Source: Pontibacillus yanchengensis Y32 (GTDB lineage: Bacteria > Bacillota > Bacilli > Bacillales > BH030062). From it: 64,000 nucleotides of DNA. The notes under the pieces were generated by a model. It made no database searches and was not told where the DNA came from. It was given only the letters and a program-made list of their open reading frames with translations. The translations under genes and the position numbers were made by a program. Below, one piece after another: positions 35,880 through 44,226 of the stretch. Location of the stretch: contig NZ_AVBF01000009.1 in the NCBI RefSeq assembly GCF_000770635.1, forward strand, positions 22,058-86,057, given 5' to 3'. How positions within the stretch are numbered: the first letter of the stretch is position 1; the number at the start of each line of letters is the position of its first letter.

Positions 35880-36090
35880 TCATGCGACCTTACAATAGCA
35901 ATAACCCTAATATTAATACCAATATAGCTAACAAGAAAAATATTAATTAAAACATATTCAAAAACATCAACAAATATATCGACAGTACCATAATGAAAAT
36001 AACAACAATAGCATAAACAAGCACATCAACATAAACATCAGTGTTAAAATTAAAATTAACATTAATATTAATGTTAACCAAGTAATGCCA
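35880..36090. repeat. low-complexity AT-rich tract with 3-base periodicity
   Basis: A stretch dominated by AAC/AAT/ATA/ATT triplets, ending in ATTAACATTAATATTAATG. In one plus frame it reads Asn/Ile repeats, and on the minus strand Leu/Met-rich hydrophobic residues, but no start or ribosome-binding site is present. Likely decayed repeat DNA. Confidence 0.5.
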
Positions 36091-36485
36091 AGTCTTTAAA
36101 TAAATACTTTAAAAATCTTCAAGAGGACAAAGCCGTTCCTTAATCGGGACGCTTTTTTTGTTCCTTATAATGTTCCTATTGGTGGTCAAAGTGTTGCTTT
36201 TTCTTCTTAAGAATACATTTATCACAGAAAAGGAACACCAAAACCCTTTCACAGATAGGATCACAGAGTACATGTTTCTTTGTTCCTTCTTTACATAATG
36301 AATAATTATATATAAACACCTATACACATTACGCTTTACGAATATAAAGGTTCTTCGAAAAAAGGAGGAACCGAGGTACATATCTCAATTTCAAGATGTT
36401 TTGCGTACGTAAAAGTGTCTCCTCACATCCCCACACCTCTTATCTTGTGACTTGATCTCCCACTTTCTTATTTCAGCAAGAATAG

Positions 36486-36513
36486 TTGAAACCATAGTCG
36501 TAACTCTTATAAT
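36486..36513 (+). promoter_or_regulatory. promoter of the small RNA
   Basis: TTGAAA (36486-36491) and TATAAT (36508-36513) with 16-bp spacing, directly ahead of a four-hairpin unit. Confidence 0.65.
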
Positions 36514-36519
36514 ATATAG

Positions 36520-36646
36520 AAAAGAGGTGCCCGTGCGCTAACACGATCACCTTATTGATCCAACCACAGAATGTAGTGGCTCGGTTAAGACGAGTAACCC
36601 ACCCTACGATTCCGCTAAGAATATATGCAGGGTGGGTTATTTTTTG
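36520..36646 (+). ncRNA. small structured RNA with own promoter and terminator
   Basis: About 125 nt. Hairpin 1: AGGTG..CGTG / CACG..CACCT. Hairpin 2: CCAC/GTGG. Hairpin 3: CTCG/CGAG. Terminal hairpin: TAACCCACCCT/AGGGTGGGTTA, followed by TTTTTT. No open frame of note. It could be an antisense or trans-acting RNA, or the antitoxin of a lost type I system; no partner was found. Confidence 0.65.
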
Positions 36647-36974
36647 TTTGGACCATCCACTTCACCAATTAGTCTGTAAACGAAGGTATCAGACTTCCAC
36701 CAGGTATCCTTGGTCTTTATTACATGAATGAAAAAAACGCTAAAAAACCTTACTCTTCTCGCGTCTTTTTATCATTGGTAATTAGAATTAGCTTTCTACC
36801 AAAATCATATTTACATTCAATACATTTTTAACATCGCACAATCAATTTGGGTGTTCCCCATGTATTTTTTCTACTAGAAAAACCCCACCACATTTTCATA
36901 TCATTGGATAAACCTCTTCCCTATCGGAATTCACTCACTACATTTGCATTTCTGTAAGTCACGAAATTAAATCA
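36647..36974. other. gene-free region
   Basis: About 330 bases, no open frame with a start and no strong structure seen. Confidence 0.35.
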
Positions 36975-37457
36975 TCACCTCACAACAAAAAAAACCTCAA
37001 AACTTGCCTGAAGTTCATTGTCTTGGATACCAATGTACCGTTTTGTTTCCTTTGGCTTGGAATGAGTACCGATGTTATACCTCTCCAGAAAATCCGTAGC
37101 CTTTTGTAGAATTCGGTATGCTTTGACGACAGTCATGTAACTATCGCCTTTATGACTTGGAAATAGCCATTCTTCACCCAGCTTTCCTTCACAATAGCTA
37201 ATGGTTTCGCCCTGCAATTGTGTAATGTAAAGTGTTCGTCTTTTTTGGCGTTTTTTCTCCCTCAGGGACACCATCGTCTTCCCCGAATATCGCCGACCTT
37301 CAGTTCGATCATATTACTCACACGCAATCCAGTGTTGATACCGAAGACGAATAAGAAGTAGTCGCGTTCCCTATCAACATACCGTAAAGCTTTCTTAAAT
37401 TCATGAATCTCCTCCAACCGTTTCAATGGTTGTACGTTGTATGTTGATTGTCTTCAC
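36975..37457 (-). pseudogene. decayed tyrosine recombinase
   Basis: From a GTG at 37457 with GGGAGGGG upstream the remnant reads LEEIHEFKKALRY, FGINTGLRVSNM (box I Arg), then after frame changes REKKRQKRRTLYI, EWLFPSHKGDSY and RYIGIQDNELQAS. The HxxR box region between GTHS and RYIGI is deleted. It matches the short Bacillus phage-type integrases. It is a ruin of a further mobile element inside the island. Confidence 0.8.
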
Positions 37458-37810
37458 AATCGCCCCTCCCAATGTATGAAAACCCCACTTTTAGATGTGT
37501 AATTATACATTTATTGTATCGATATTCGATAAGCCTTGCAATGACGGCGAATTAAATGTATAAAAACATCTATTTTTATACATTGTTAAGTGCTCAACTT
37601 TTATAACATAGTACAAGACTCTTAATATCATTGAGCACACTTTGAATTCGTCATTTGTAAAGGTTTTTTTGCAGACTAATTTTAATTAAATGAAAAATTT
37701 AAAACCGCAGTAAGTTTACACCTAATTAGAGACTATCCACTGCATTTCATTGATTTATGATTTATATATGAAATATTGCATAGAAAAATTAGGAGCATTG
37801 GAGTGGTTAT
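37458..37810. other. upstream region of the restriction-modification genes
   Basis: About 350 AT-rich bases. AAATGTATAAAAACATCTATTTTTATACATT near 37554-37584 contains a dyad (ATGTATAAAAA/TTTTTATACAT) that could be an operator. No gene seen. Confidence 0.4.
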
Positions 37811-38293
37811 ATGGAACACATCACCTTAAAGAAGCTGGTCAAAAAAGATTTGTTACAACAGATATGGTTGAACACTGATGGACTAGTCTCTGACTTGGAT
37901 ATCAATAAAAAATCTTTTGGAGAAATTCTCACCGGAAATCATAGTTGGTATTCAGATGCTACCAACAATATGGAGGATGTGAGGATATCTTCATTCGCCA
38001 AGGTTTTAGGACATCTTCATAAGATGTCTGATCTAAACCCCGATAAATTGGCTTCTATTTTTTCAGAAGGTGTATTGGATAGAGCTGACTTGCTAACGTA
38101 TTTGTCCTCTATAAAAGAAAAGGATGAATACTTGAAAGAAATCATTAAAGAACACAAAATTCGTTTTTCAAAAATTAGGAGTTCTTTAGACAAATTATAT
38201 CATCAAGGGAAGCTGGAAGAAGATGACTTAAATCGAGGGTATAACGAGCTTGCAAATATTCTAGATGAATTGGAGCGTGAAAGTAATGGCTAA
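37811..38293 (+). CDS. helical protein coupled to the AlwI-like endonuclease
   Basis: 160 aa. Mostly helical and charged, with a coiled-coil-like C-terminal half (KEKDEYLKEIIKEHKIRF...). Not recognised; it resembles no C-protein HTH clearly. It ends inside the start of the endonuclease gene (8-nt overlap), so the two are co-translated. A specificity or regulatory partner of the endonuclease is a reasonable guess but only from position. Confidence 0.72.
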   Translation: MEHITLKKLVKKDLLQQIWLNTDGLVSDLDINKKSFGEILTGNHSWYSDATNNMEDVRISSFAKVLGHLHKMSDLNPDKLASIFSEGVLDRADLLTYLSSIKEKDEYLKEIIKEHKIRFSKIRSSLDKLYHQGKLEEDDLNRGYNELANILDELERESNG

Positions 38294-39917
38294 CAAACAA
38301 CGTAAGGTATGGTTTATTACCCGTCCGGAAAGAGACCCAAAATTTCATTTGGATGCTTTGGAAGCTTTAAAAGAAGCAACAAATGAATTTAAAGAAAAAT
38401 GGCAGGGAAATCGAGAGATGCATCTAAAATATGAGAAAGCCTTGAACCGTATTGGGTTGAAAAGAGCCAATGTTAGCCGAGATGGATCAGGGGGTAGAAC
38501 CTGGGTAGCCATGTTAAAAACCTTCTCTTATGTCTACACGGACGAAGAGGGGTATTTAAAACTTACTAGAGTTGGTGAATCACTACTTACAGGCGACAAA
38601 ACCAAAAACAGGGAAAACATCTCGAAACAGATACTGACATTGCAAATCCCAAATGCCTACTTCCTCAGTAGTGGTTTCAGTCCTAAGTTTGAGGACGGTT
38701 TTGAGATTCACCCTGCAAGGTTTTTAGTTCAATTGGCTAATCAGAGTCAACTAGATTACTATGTTACGAAGGAAGAAATAACTTTCTTCGCTCTTAAAGC
38801 TAAAAAGAATTCTGATTTACATGATGTTGTAGAGCAAATAAGAAAATTTCGTGGTTCATCCGAGAAACAGCAACAAGACATGAAGAAAGAGATCGCAACG
38901 GAGTATGATCATCGTGAACGTTCGGACAAAGGAGCTCGAGATTTTGAGGAAGCTCACAATGATGTAGCACACACATTTATGCTTTTATGTGACTACACAG
39001 AACTTGTTGAATACGTTCGTGGGAAGTTCATCCATGTCCCTGATGATAAGAGAGAAAACACTTCGACAAAAATTAATGAATATGAAAAACGATATCCTTT
39101 TAGTAAGCGATATATGATATCGTTAGAGCGTTTTTCAGAACATGCTGGTTTGGACGTGGATCGCTACAAATCTAATCCATTTGGCAATGTATCACCTGCT
39201 ACTAATAGTTCGAAAAGCCAAAGAAGGGTCCGCATGTTACTTACTGAGTACCCCAATATAGGTGAGATGTCTAAAGATAAGATTGTTCGTATCCTGAATG
39301 AATATTTCTCTAAGAAAGAGAGCGAAAAATACGCTGAATTACTGACTAAAGAAGATTATTCTTCTTTAAATGAGGATTTTGTTGAAGGTTATCTTAATGA
39401 AAAAAATGACCTCACATTTGAAGATAAGACAGCAGCAGTCCTAGAAGCCATTGGGTTTAAGGTGGATTTACGTCCTCGTCCAACAGTTAAAGGAGAAAAA
39501 ACGATAATTGAAATTTTAATCCACCTTGATGAAGAAAATATTTGTATTCTAGATGCTAAGAATCATGGAACAAAGTTTCCTTTGGCGGCAAACCTTGCAT
39601 CACACATGGCGTCTGAATATATCCCCATTTATCATGGCTATCAGGGTAAGAAAGTTCATTCGTTTGGATATATCACCTCAGCAAATAAGTGGAGTGGCGA
39701 AAGTAATTTAAGTAAAATCACAAAAAAAGTAAGGGGACAAACTACCTTTGAAGATACAGATATCAAGGGGGCTATTATTTCGGCTAATGCTCTTCTAGGA
39801 TTCTTAGATTACTGTTTAGAAAATAATGTTCCCATTGAGGAAAGAAAGAGATGGTTTACCTCTTTATTTATAAACAGAGGCTATTCGAGTTTTTCACAAA
39901 TGGAAAAATTTAAATAA
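38286..39917 (+). CDS. AlwI-like restriction endonuclease
   Basis: 543 aa. ATG 38286 (GGAG upstream) rather than 38265. The N-terminus KVWFITRPERDPKFH and the following LTRVGESLL / ISKQILTLQIPN segments resemble the AlwI family of type II/IIS enzymes. The catalytic PD-(D/E)XK core lies in the C-terminal third: ILDAKNHG (Asp-Ala-Lys, about residue 420) after a VDLRPRPT strand. Followed by its own terminator and then a C5 methyltransferase. Specificity cannot be read from sequence. Confidence 0.78.
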   Translation: MANKQRKVWFITRPERDPKFHLDALEALKEATNEFKEKWQGNREMHLKYEKALNRIGLKRANVSRDGSGGRTWVAMLKTFSYVYTDEEGYLKLTRVGESLLTGDKTKNRENISKQILTLQIPNAYFLSSGFSPKFEDGFEIHPARFLVQLANQSQLDYYVTKEEITFFALKAKKNSDLHDVVEQIRKFRGSSEKQQQDMKKEIATEYDHRERSDKGARDFEEAHNDVAHTFMLLCDYTELVEYVRGKFIHVPDDKRENTSTKINEYEKRYPFSKRYMISLERFSEHAGLDVDRYKSNPFGNVSPATNSSKSQRRVRMLLTEYPNIGEMSKDKIVRILNEYFSKKESEKYAELLTKEDYSSLNEDFVEGYLNEKNDLTFEDKTAAVLEAIGFKVDLRPRPTVKGEKTIIEILIHLDEENICILDAKNHGTKFPLAANLASHMASEYIPIYHGYQGKKVHSFGYITSANKWSGESNLSKITKKVRGQTTFEDTDIKGAIISANALLGFLDYCLENNVPIEERKRWFTSLFINRGYSSFSQMEKFK

Positions 39918-39921
39918 TCGT

Positions 39922-39956
39922 AAAAAAGAGCCTTTAAAAGGCTCTTTTTTATATTA
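39922..39956 (+). terminator. terminator after the endonuclease
   Basis: AAAAGAGCCTTT/AAAGGCTCTTTT stem with T run. Confidence 0.85.
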
Positions 39957-40073
39957 AGGGAATATTTTCACATCATGCATATGGGCTGCATTTTTTTTTA
40001 GAGTCATGTAGAATAAAGATTGAACCAGGTATGCAAGAACATACTTTCGTATTCATGGAGAGGAAGAAGTACA

Positions 40074-41228
40074 ATGCCAGTTTTTTATAAAGGTGAATTA
40101 TTTAGTGGTCCTGGTGGCATGAGTAAGGGAGCCCAGGAAGCTAAAGTCACAGATCCACAAACAGGAGATATCTATAAGATTGAACATCTGTGGGCAAATG
40201 ATTTTGATGCAGATACATGTAAGACATTTGGTAAAAATATTTGTGGGAACGAAGAGGATCCCTCTGTACATTTGGGACCAGTTGAAAAATTACCTATTGG
40301 AAACCAAAATATCCTCCCGGATATTGATTGTTTAGCTTTTGGTTTTCCTTGTAATGATTATAGCCAAGTTGGTAAAAAACACGGACTTGAAGGAGAATAC
40401 GGCCCTCTATATTCCTATGGTGTAAAAGCTATTCGTGAGTACCAGCCTCAGTTTTTTGTTGCCGAGAACGTAGGTGGCCTACAGAGTGCAAATGAAGGAA
40501 AAGCCTTTATTCAAATTCTGATGGAATTAGAAGAATGCGGATATCATTTAACTCCGCATTTATATAAGTTTGAAGAATACGGTATACCACAAGCAAGACA
40601 CAGAATCCTTATTGTGGGCATACGTAACGATTTATATGAGAAAGGGATTGAATTTAAAGTTCCTGCACCAACAACGCCAACTCCAGATAAATATGTGACA
40701 TCTAAACAGGCTATTACTGACCCGCCAATTTTAGATTTTTCTTTAAATCATGATTTTCCAAGGCATTCAGAAAAAGTTAAAACTATGCTTTCTCACATTC
40801 CAGAAGGTGGAAATGCATGGCATCCTAATATCCCGGAAGAGTTACGATTAAAAGTAAAAGGCGCAAGGTTGAGCTCAATCTATAAGAGATTAGATTCAAA
40901 GAGACCAGCTTATACAGTCACTGGTAGTGGCGGGGGTGGTACACATATGTACCATTGGAAAGAAAATAGAGCCCTTACTAACAGGGAACGCGCTCGCCTA
41001 CAAACTTTTGAGGACGATTTTGAATTCATCGGAAGTCGTGAGTCTATTAGAAAACAAATTGGTATGGCCGTTCCTGTAAAAGGAGCCAAACTAATTTTTG
41101 AGGCTATTCTTAAAACCTTTGCAGGGATTGAATATGACTATGTAGATCCCGAGCCAAAAGTTCAGCTAGAAAACTTACGCGCGAAGCAAGATAAAAGAGC
41201 AGCAAAAGAGTTAGCTAATTTAGTATAA
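40074..41228 (+). CDS. C5 cytosine DNA methyltransferase
   Basis: 384 aa from ATG 40074 (GGAGAGGAAG upstream; an earlier ATG at 40031 and the track start are not used). Motif I LFSGPGG (9-15), motif IV FGFPCNDYSQ with the catalytic Cys (about 92), motif VI AENVGG (about 130), motif VIII QARHR (about 173) and motif X RKQIGMAVP (about 326) are complete. The target-recognition region between VIII and IX is short. It should protect host DNA from the neighbouring endonuclease. Confidence 0.94.
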   Translation: MPVFYKGELFSGPGGMSKGAQEAKVTDPQTGDIYKIEHLWANDFDADTCKTFGKNICGNEEDPSVHLGPVEKLPIGNQNILPDIDCLAFGFPCNDYSQVGKKHGLEGEYGPLYSYGVKAIREYQPQFFVAENVGGLQSANEGKAFIQILMELEECGYHLTPHLYKFEEYGIPQARHRILIVGIRNDLYEKGIEFKVPAPTTPTPDKYVTSKQAITDPPILDFSLNHDFPRHSEKVKTMLSHIPEGGNAWHPNIPEELRLKVKGARLSSIYKRLDSKRPAYTVTGSGGGGTHMYHWKENRALTNRERARLQTFEDDFEFIGSRESIRKQIGMAVPVKGAKLIFEAILKTFAGIEYDYVDPEPKVQLENLRAKQDKRAAKELANLV

Positions 41229-41232
41229 TCCA

Positions 41233-41273
41233 ACATTTAACCCCTCTACATTATGTAGGGGGTTAGTTTTTAC
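41233..41273 (+). terminator. terminator of the methyltransferase gene
   Basis: TTTAACCCCCTACA-like stem (AACCCCTCTACAT/ATGTAGGGGGTT) with a GTTTTT tail. Confidence 0.8.
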
Positions 41274-41630
41274 ATAAATTTAAAACTCAAGAACGATTTC
41301 CAGTATGTTCAATCCCCTATTCACACTGGGTGGGGGTAGGGTGATAACCCCCACTATCAGACTAGTTGTTATAATTACTGTATTAAGTAGAGCGGTTTTA
41401 TTACAAAATCTTTGATGTTAGTAGACTTGCCATTGTATAAAATTTTAATGAGATTATTCAAGTGTTAATGGATTAATATGGTAATATGTATATTGTGAAA
41501 ACTCTTATGCTAAACAGGTTTTATTAAATGAAAAGACTTTGCTATTAATCTTTTCACAGTAAAAAGTTTTATTAGCACTATTAGTTAAAAATCATTGTGT
41601 TATATATAAATAAGTTAGGATGTGATTAAA
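41274..41630. other. gene-free leader region of the AspBHI/Mrr-like nuclease
   Basis: About 350 bases, AT-rich. No consensus promoter stands out; AGGA at 41617-41620 is the ribosome-binding site of the next gene. Confidence 0.35.
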
Positions 41631-42791
41631 ATGACGCGTAATTACCGACTTGGTATAGAATATGTAGATAAAGGTTCAACCAATAATATTTCAGACCAAT
41701 TTTTACGATGGATAAATATAAATGGAAGTGGAATGAGAAATACCCCAGGTATAAGACCTTTGAAGTATGTAAATAAACTCCTTGATGATGTACCTGCTTA
41801 TATTATTTTAGTTACAAATGATAAAAGTTCGGGGGAAAAAAATCCTTGGGATGATATAGTCGATTTTTCTTCTGGAGAAATTCTTTATTGGGGTGACGCG
41901 AAATGCCATATCGAAAAAAGGTACAACGAATTTGAAGGTAATAAAAAACTTGAAATTATTTATGACAAAATACTTGAAAATAAATCAGAACATGTCCCCC
42001 CTATATTACACTTTTCAAAACCAAGAAAAGGTATAGTAAGGTTTAATGGTCTCTGTATATTAGATAAACTAGAGTTAACATGGTATATAGATGGCACAAC
42101 CTCATTACCAATTAAGAATTATAGATGTCACCTTAAAATACTTGATGTTGAAGAAGTTGACATTAACTGGCTTCACGATAGAGCTAAAGGTCATGATATT
42201 TCACAAATAGATAATAATGCTCCAAAAGTATGGAAAGATTACAAACGGGGAAGAATTAAAAGTTTGCAAGTATGGAAGAATAAGATTAGGAAGATGGAAG
42301 AACAACTTCCTAAGTTAGATAGTTTAGAAGATAAGGTATTAAATCAATTAGTTTCCTTGTCACCAAATGAATTTGAAACAGTAATAGTGTCTTTATTCAA
42401 GCAATTAAAAGAAGTTACTCATTCTATAACGAAAACTAGACCAAGTCGCGACGGTGGATTTGACTTTTATGGGCATTTTACCTTGCCATATCCTCTATCT
42501 TATGAGATAAGTTTTCTTGGAGAAGTCAAGAGGTTTGGTAGAAATACAGCAGTCCAACCAAAACATGTATCTAGACTTGTTGCAAGACTCTCTAGAGGGC
42601 AATATGGAATTTTTGTAACAACATCTTTTTACACAAAACAAGCACAACAAGAAGTTTTAGAAGATGGCTATCCTGTTAAGTTAATATCTGGAGTCGATTT
42701 AATATATTTATTGAGAGAGTTAAGGTTGGTGCAAAATGATAAATTAAGTGAAGCTTGGTTAAATTCTGTTATTGAAGATGTAAAGGAGTAA
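41631..42791 (+). CDS. AspBHI-like/Mrr-type restriction endonuclease
   Basis: 386 aa. The N-terminal part (GSGMRNTPGIRPL, about 34-46; EILYWGDAK, about 82-90) resembles the SRA-like N-terminal domain of AspBHI, a 5-methylcytosine-dependent enzyme. The C-terminal part is an Mrr-like PD-(D/E)XK fold: LSPNEFETVIVSLF, RDGGFDFYG (Asp, about 275), FLGEVKRF (Glu-x-Lys, about 297), YGIFVTTSFYTKQAQ and VKLISGVDLIYLL. Likely a type IV enzyme that cuts modified DNA. The next gene is a membrane protein 5 nt away. Confidence 0.8.
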   Translation: MTRNYRLGIEYVDKGSTNNISDQFLRWININGSGMRNTPGIRPLKYVNKLLDDVPAYIILVTNDKSSGEKNPWDDIVDFSSGEILYWGDAKCHIEKRYNEFEGNKKLEIIYDKILENKSEHVPPILHFSKPRKGIVRFNGLCILDKLELTWYIDGTTSLPIKNYRCHLKILDVEEVDINWLHDRAKGHDISQIDNNAPKVWKDYKRGRIKSLQVWKNKIRKMEEQLPKLDSLEDKVLNQLVSLSPNEFETVIVSLFKQLKEVTHSITKTRPSRDGGFDFYGHFTLPYPLSYEISFLGEVKRFGRNTAVQPKHVSRLVARLSRGQYGIFVTTSFYTKQAQQEVLEDGYPVKLISGVDLIYLLRELRLVQNDKLSEAWLNSVIEDVKE

Positions 42792-42796
42792 TTAAA

Positions 42797-43456
42797 GTGA
42801 ATAGGAATAATGTCATTTTAATTATTTTAATTGTAACTGCAATTTTAATTTCTTCTATATTATTTTTGCTAAACCACCCAATGTTCATAGCGCCTATATT
42901 ATTATTGACACTTAGTATAAAATCTTTCGGAAAACCAACTGAGATAAAAATTCTCTCAACATTTACTTTTTTCTTGTATCCAGGAATAATATCTTCTTTT
43001 CTCCATGTGAGTTTGATTATGCTTTTTCCTTCAATAAATGAGTACCTTTCTTTAGGGATAGGCGGTTTCATTAATTTAATAATTATTTTTATAATGTATT
43101 TTTACTTAGAAAGTGATTATAGAAGGGCATATATAAATAGTCAGTCAAAATTAGAAGGTTACTCTAATTTTCTAGAACGGATAAGGATTTCGGTAGACAT
43201 TGTTAGATATTGTACAGGTGCTATATTAACTCTATTAGTTTTAGTATCTACATTAATTACAGAGGATAATGTAGTAGTAGCTTTAGAATTAATAAAGTTA
43301 ACACCATCGCAATTAGGGGTGACTCCTTTAGAGGTCATCAATTATCTGGATTTTTTAATCTATTCTATATTTTTACCTTTTGTTTTAGGAAACTTTGGTG
43401 TAAAGATAATTGCAGACTATGCAAAGTTTAAGAAGAGACCATATTTTATTGATTGA
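42797..43456 (+). CDS. membrane protein paired with the AspBHI-like nuclease
   Basis: 219 aa, GTG start with AAAGGAG 8 nt upstream, 5 nt after the nuclease gene. About five hydrophobic helices: two at the N-terminus (residues 6-45), two around 55-105, one or two in the C-terminal half (135-155, 185-205), with a charged loop (YRRAYINSQSKLEGYSN). Not recognised. Tight coupling suggests a functional link with the nuclease. Confidence 0.75.
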   Translation: MNRNNVILIILIVTAILISSILFLLNHPMFIAPILLLTLSIKSFGKPTEIKILSTFTFFLYPGIISSFLHVSLIMLFPSINEYLSLGIGGFINLIIIFIMYFYLESDYRRAYINSQSKLEGYSNFLERIRISVDIVRYCTGAILTLLVLVSTLITEDNVVVALELIKLTPSQLGVTPLEVINYLDFLIYSIFLPFVLGNFGVKIIADYAKFKKRPYFID

Positions 43457-43469
43457 ATACAGAATTTTT

Positions 43470-43596
43470 TTGGCGTTCACCCTTAAGTAAAACAGTAAAC
43501 TTAGAACTTGAACAAACTGTAGAAGATCTTATTTTGCATATTAAACCTTTTGAAGAATACTTAGATGATTATATAAAAAGACTTTCGAATAAGTGA
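43470..43596 (+). pseudogene. C-terminal remnant of a lost gene
   Basis: An open frame without a start ends TVEDLILHIKPFEEYLDDYIKRLSNK-stop (split here only by frame choice upstream). Composition is coding-like but there is no start or ribosome-binding site. Family not recognised. Confidence 0.35.
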
Positions 43597-44226
43597 ACAA
43601 TATTTTATAACAATTATTTATTGGGGTATTATTCCAGTCCTTTTAAATGAGTTGCACTTTTAAATTAATTAAATTCTCAAATAAAGTAGCGCTAGCTATT
43701 TTGAATTATACTTTTTTGCCTCTTAAATAACTACAGTGTACCGCATTATCATTAGTGATTAATCCATGTGGAATTGGTAAGCAACGGTAATAGACATTGT
43801 GCTTTAAATTGCTAACATTTTGCTAACGCAATCTAGTGAAAATGATAAATCCCCGTCTATGGATTGAATGGAAATTAGATGTTTTGTGAGATTTTTTTCT
43901 TACAATGGTATAGTTATTTCATTTTAGAAGTAAGTAAGGTTTAAATAATATGTTTTATGATAATTACTATCTTGATTAAGACATATTTTTTCTTTTTTTA
44001 TAATGAAACTCATTCTTATATGATTAAGTGAATAGTAGAAAAAAAGTCAGCTAATAATGCTGGCTTTTTATTTTGGGGGACCAAATGTAACTGTTACCCA
44101 GAACACCATTATATCGACATATATTTTTCCATAATTTATTCTTAATTTGTTATAATATGTTAAAATGCTAGGTTTTTAGAACGGAATTAATGCTTTGGAA
44201 TTCTATTCATATTTGTTGAAGGTGCG
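43597..44226. other. gene-free region with one terminator
   Basis: About 630 AT-rich bases without a gene. A terminator-like hairpin lies at 44042-44071. Confidence 0.4.
44042..44073 (+). terminator. terminator-like hairpin without a clear gene
   Basis: AAAGTCAGC-TAATAAT-GCTGGCTTT with a T-rich tail. The upstream 440 bases have no intact gene. Confidence 0.7.

Noticed and set aside
36109..36381. 90-aa open frame on the minus strand
   Set aside because: No ribosome-binding site, odd composition, no recognisable feature.
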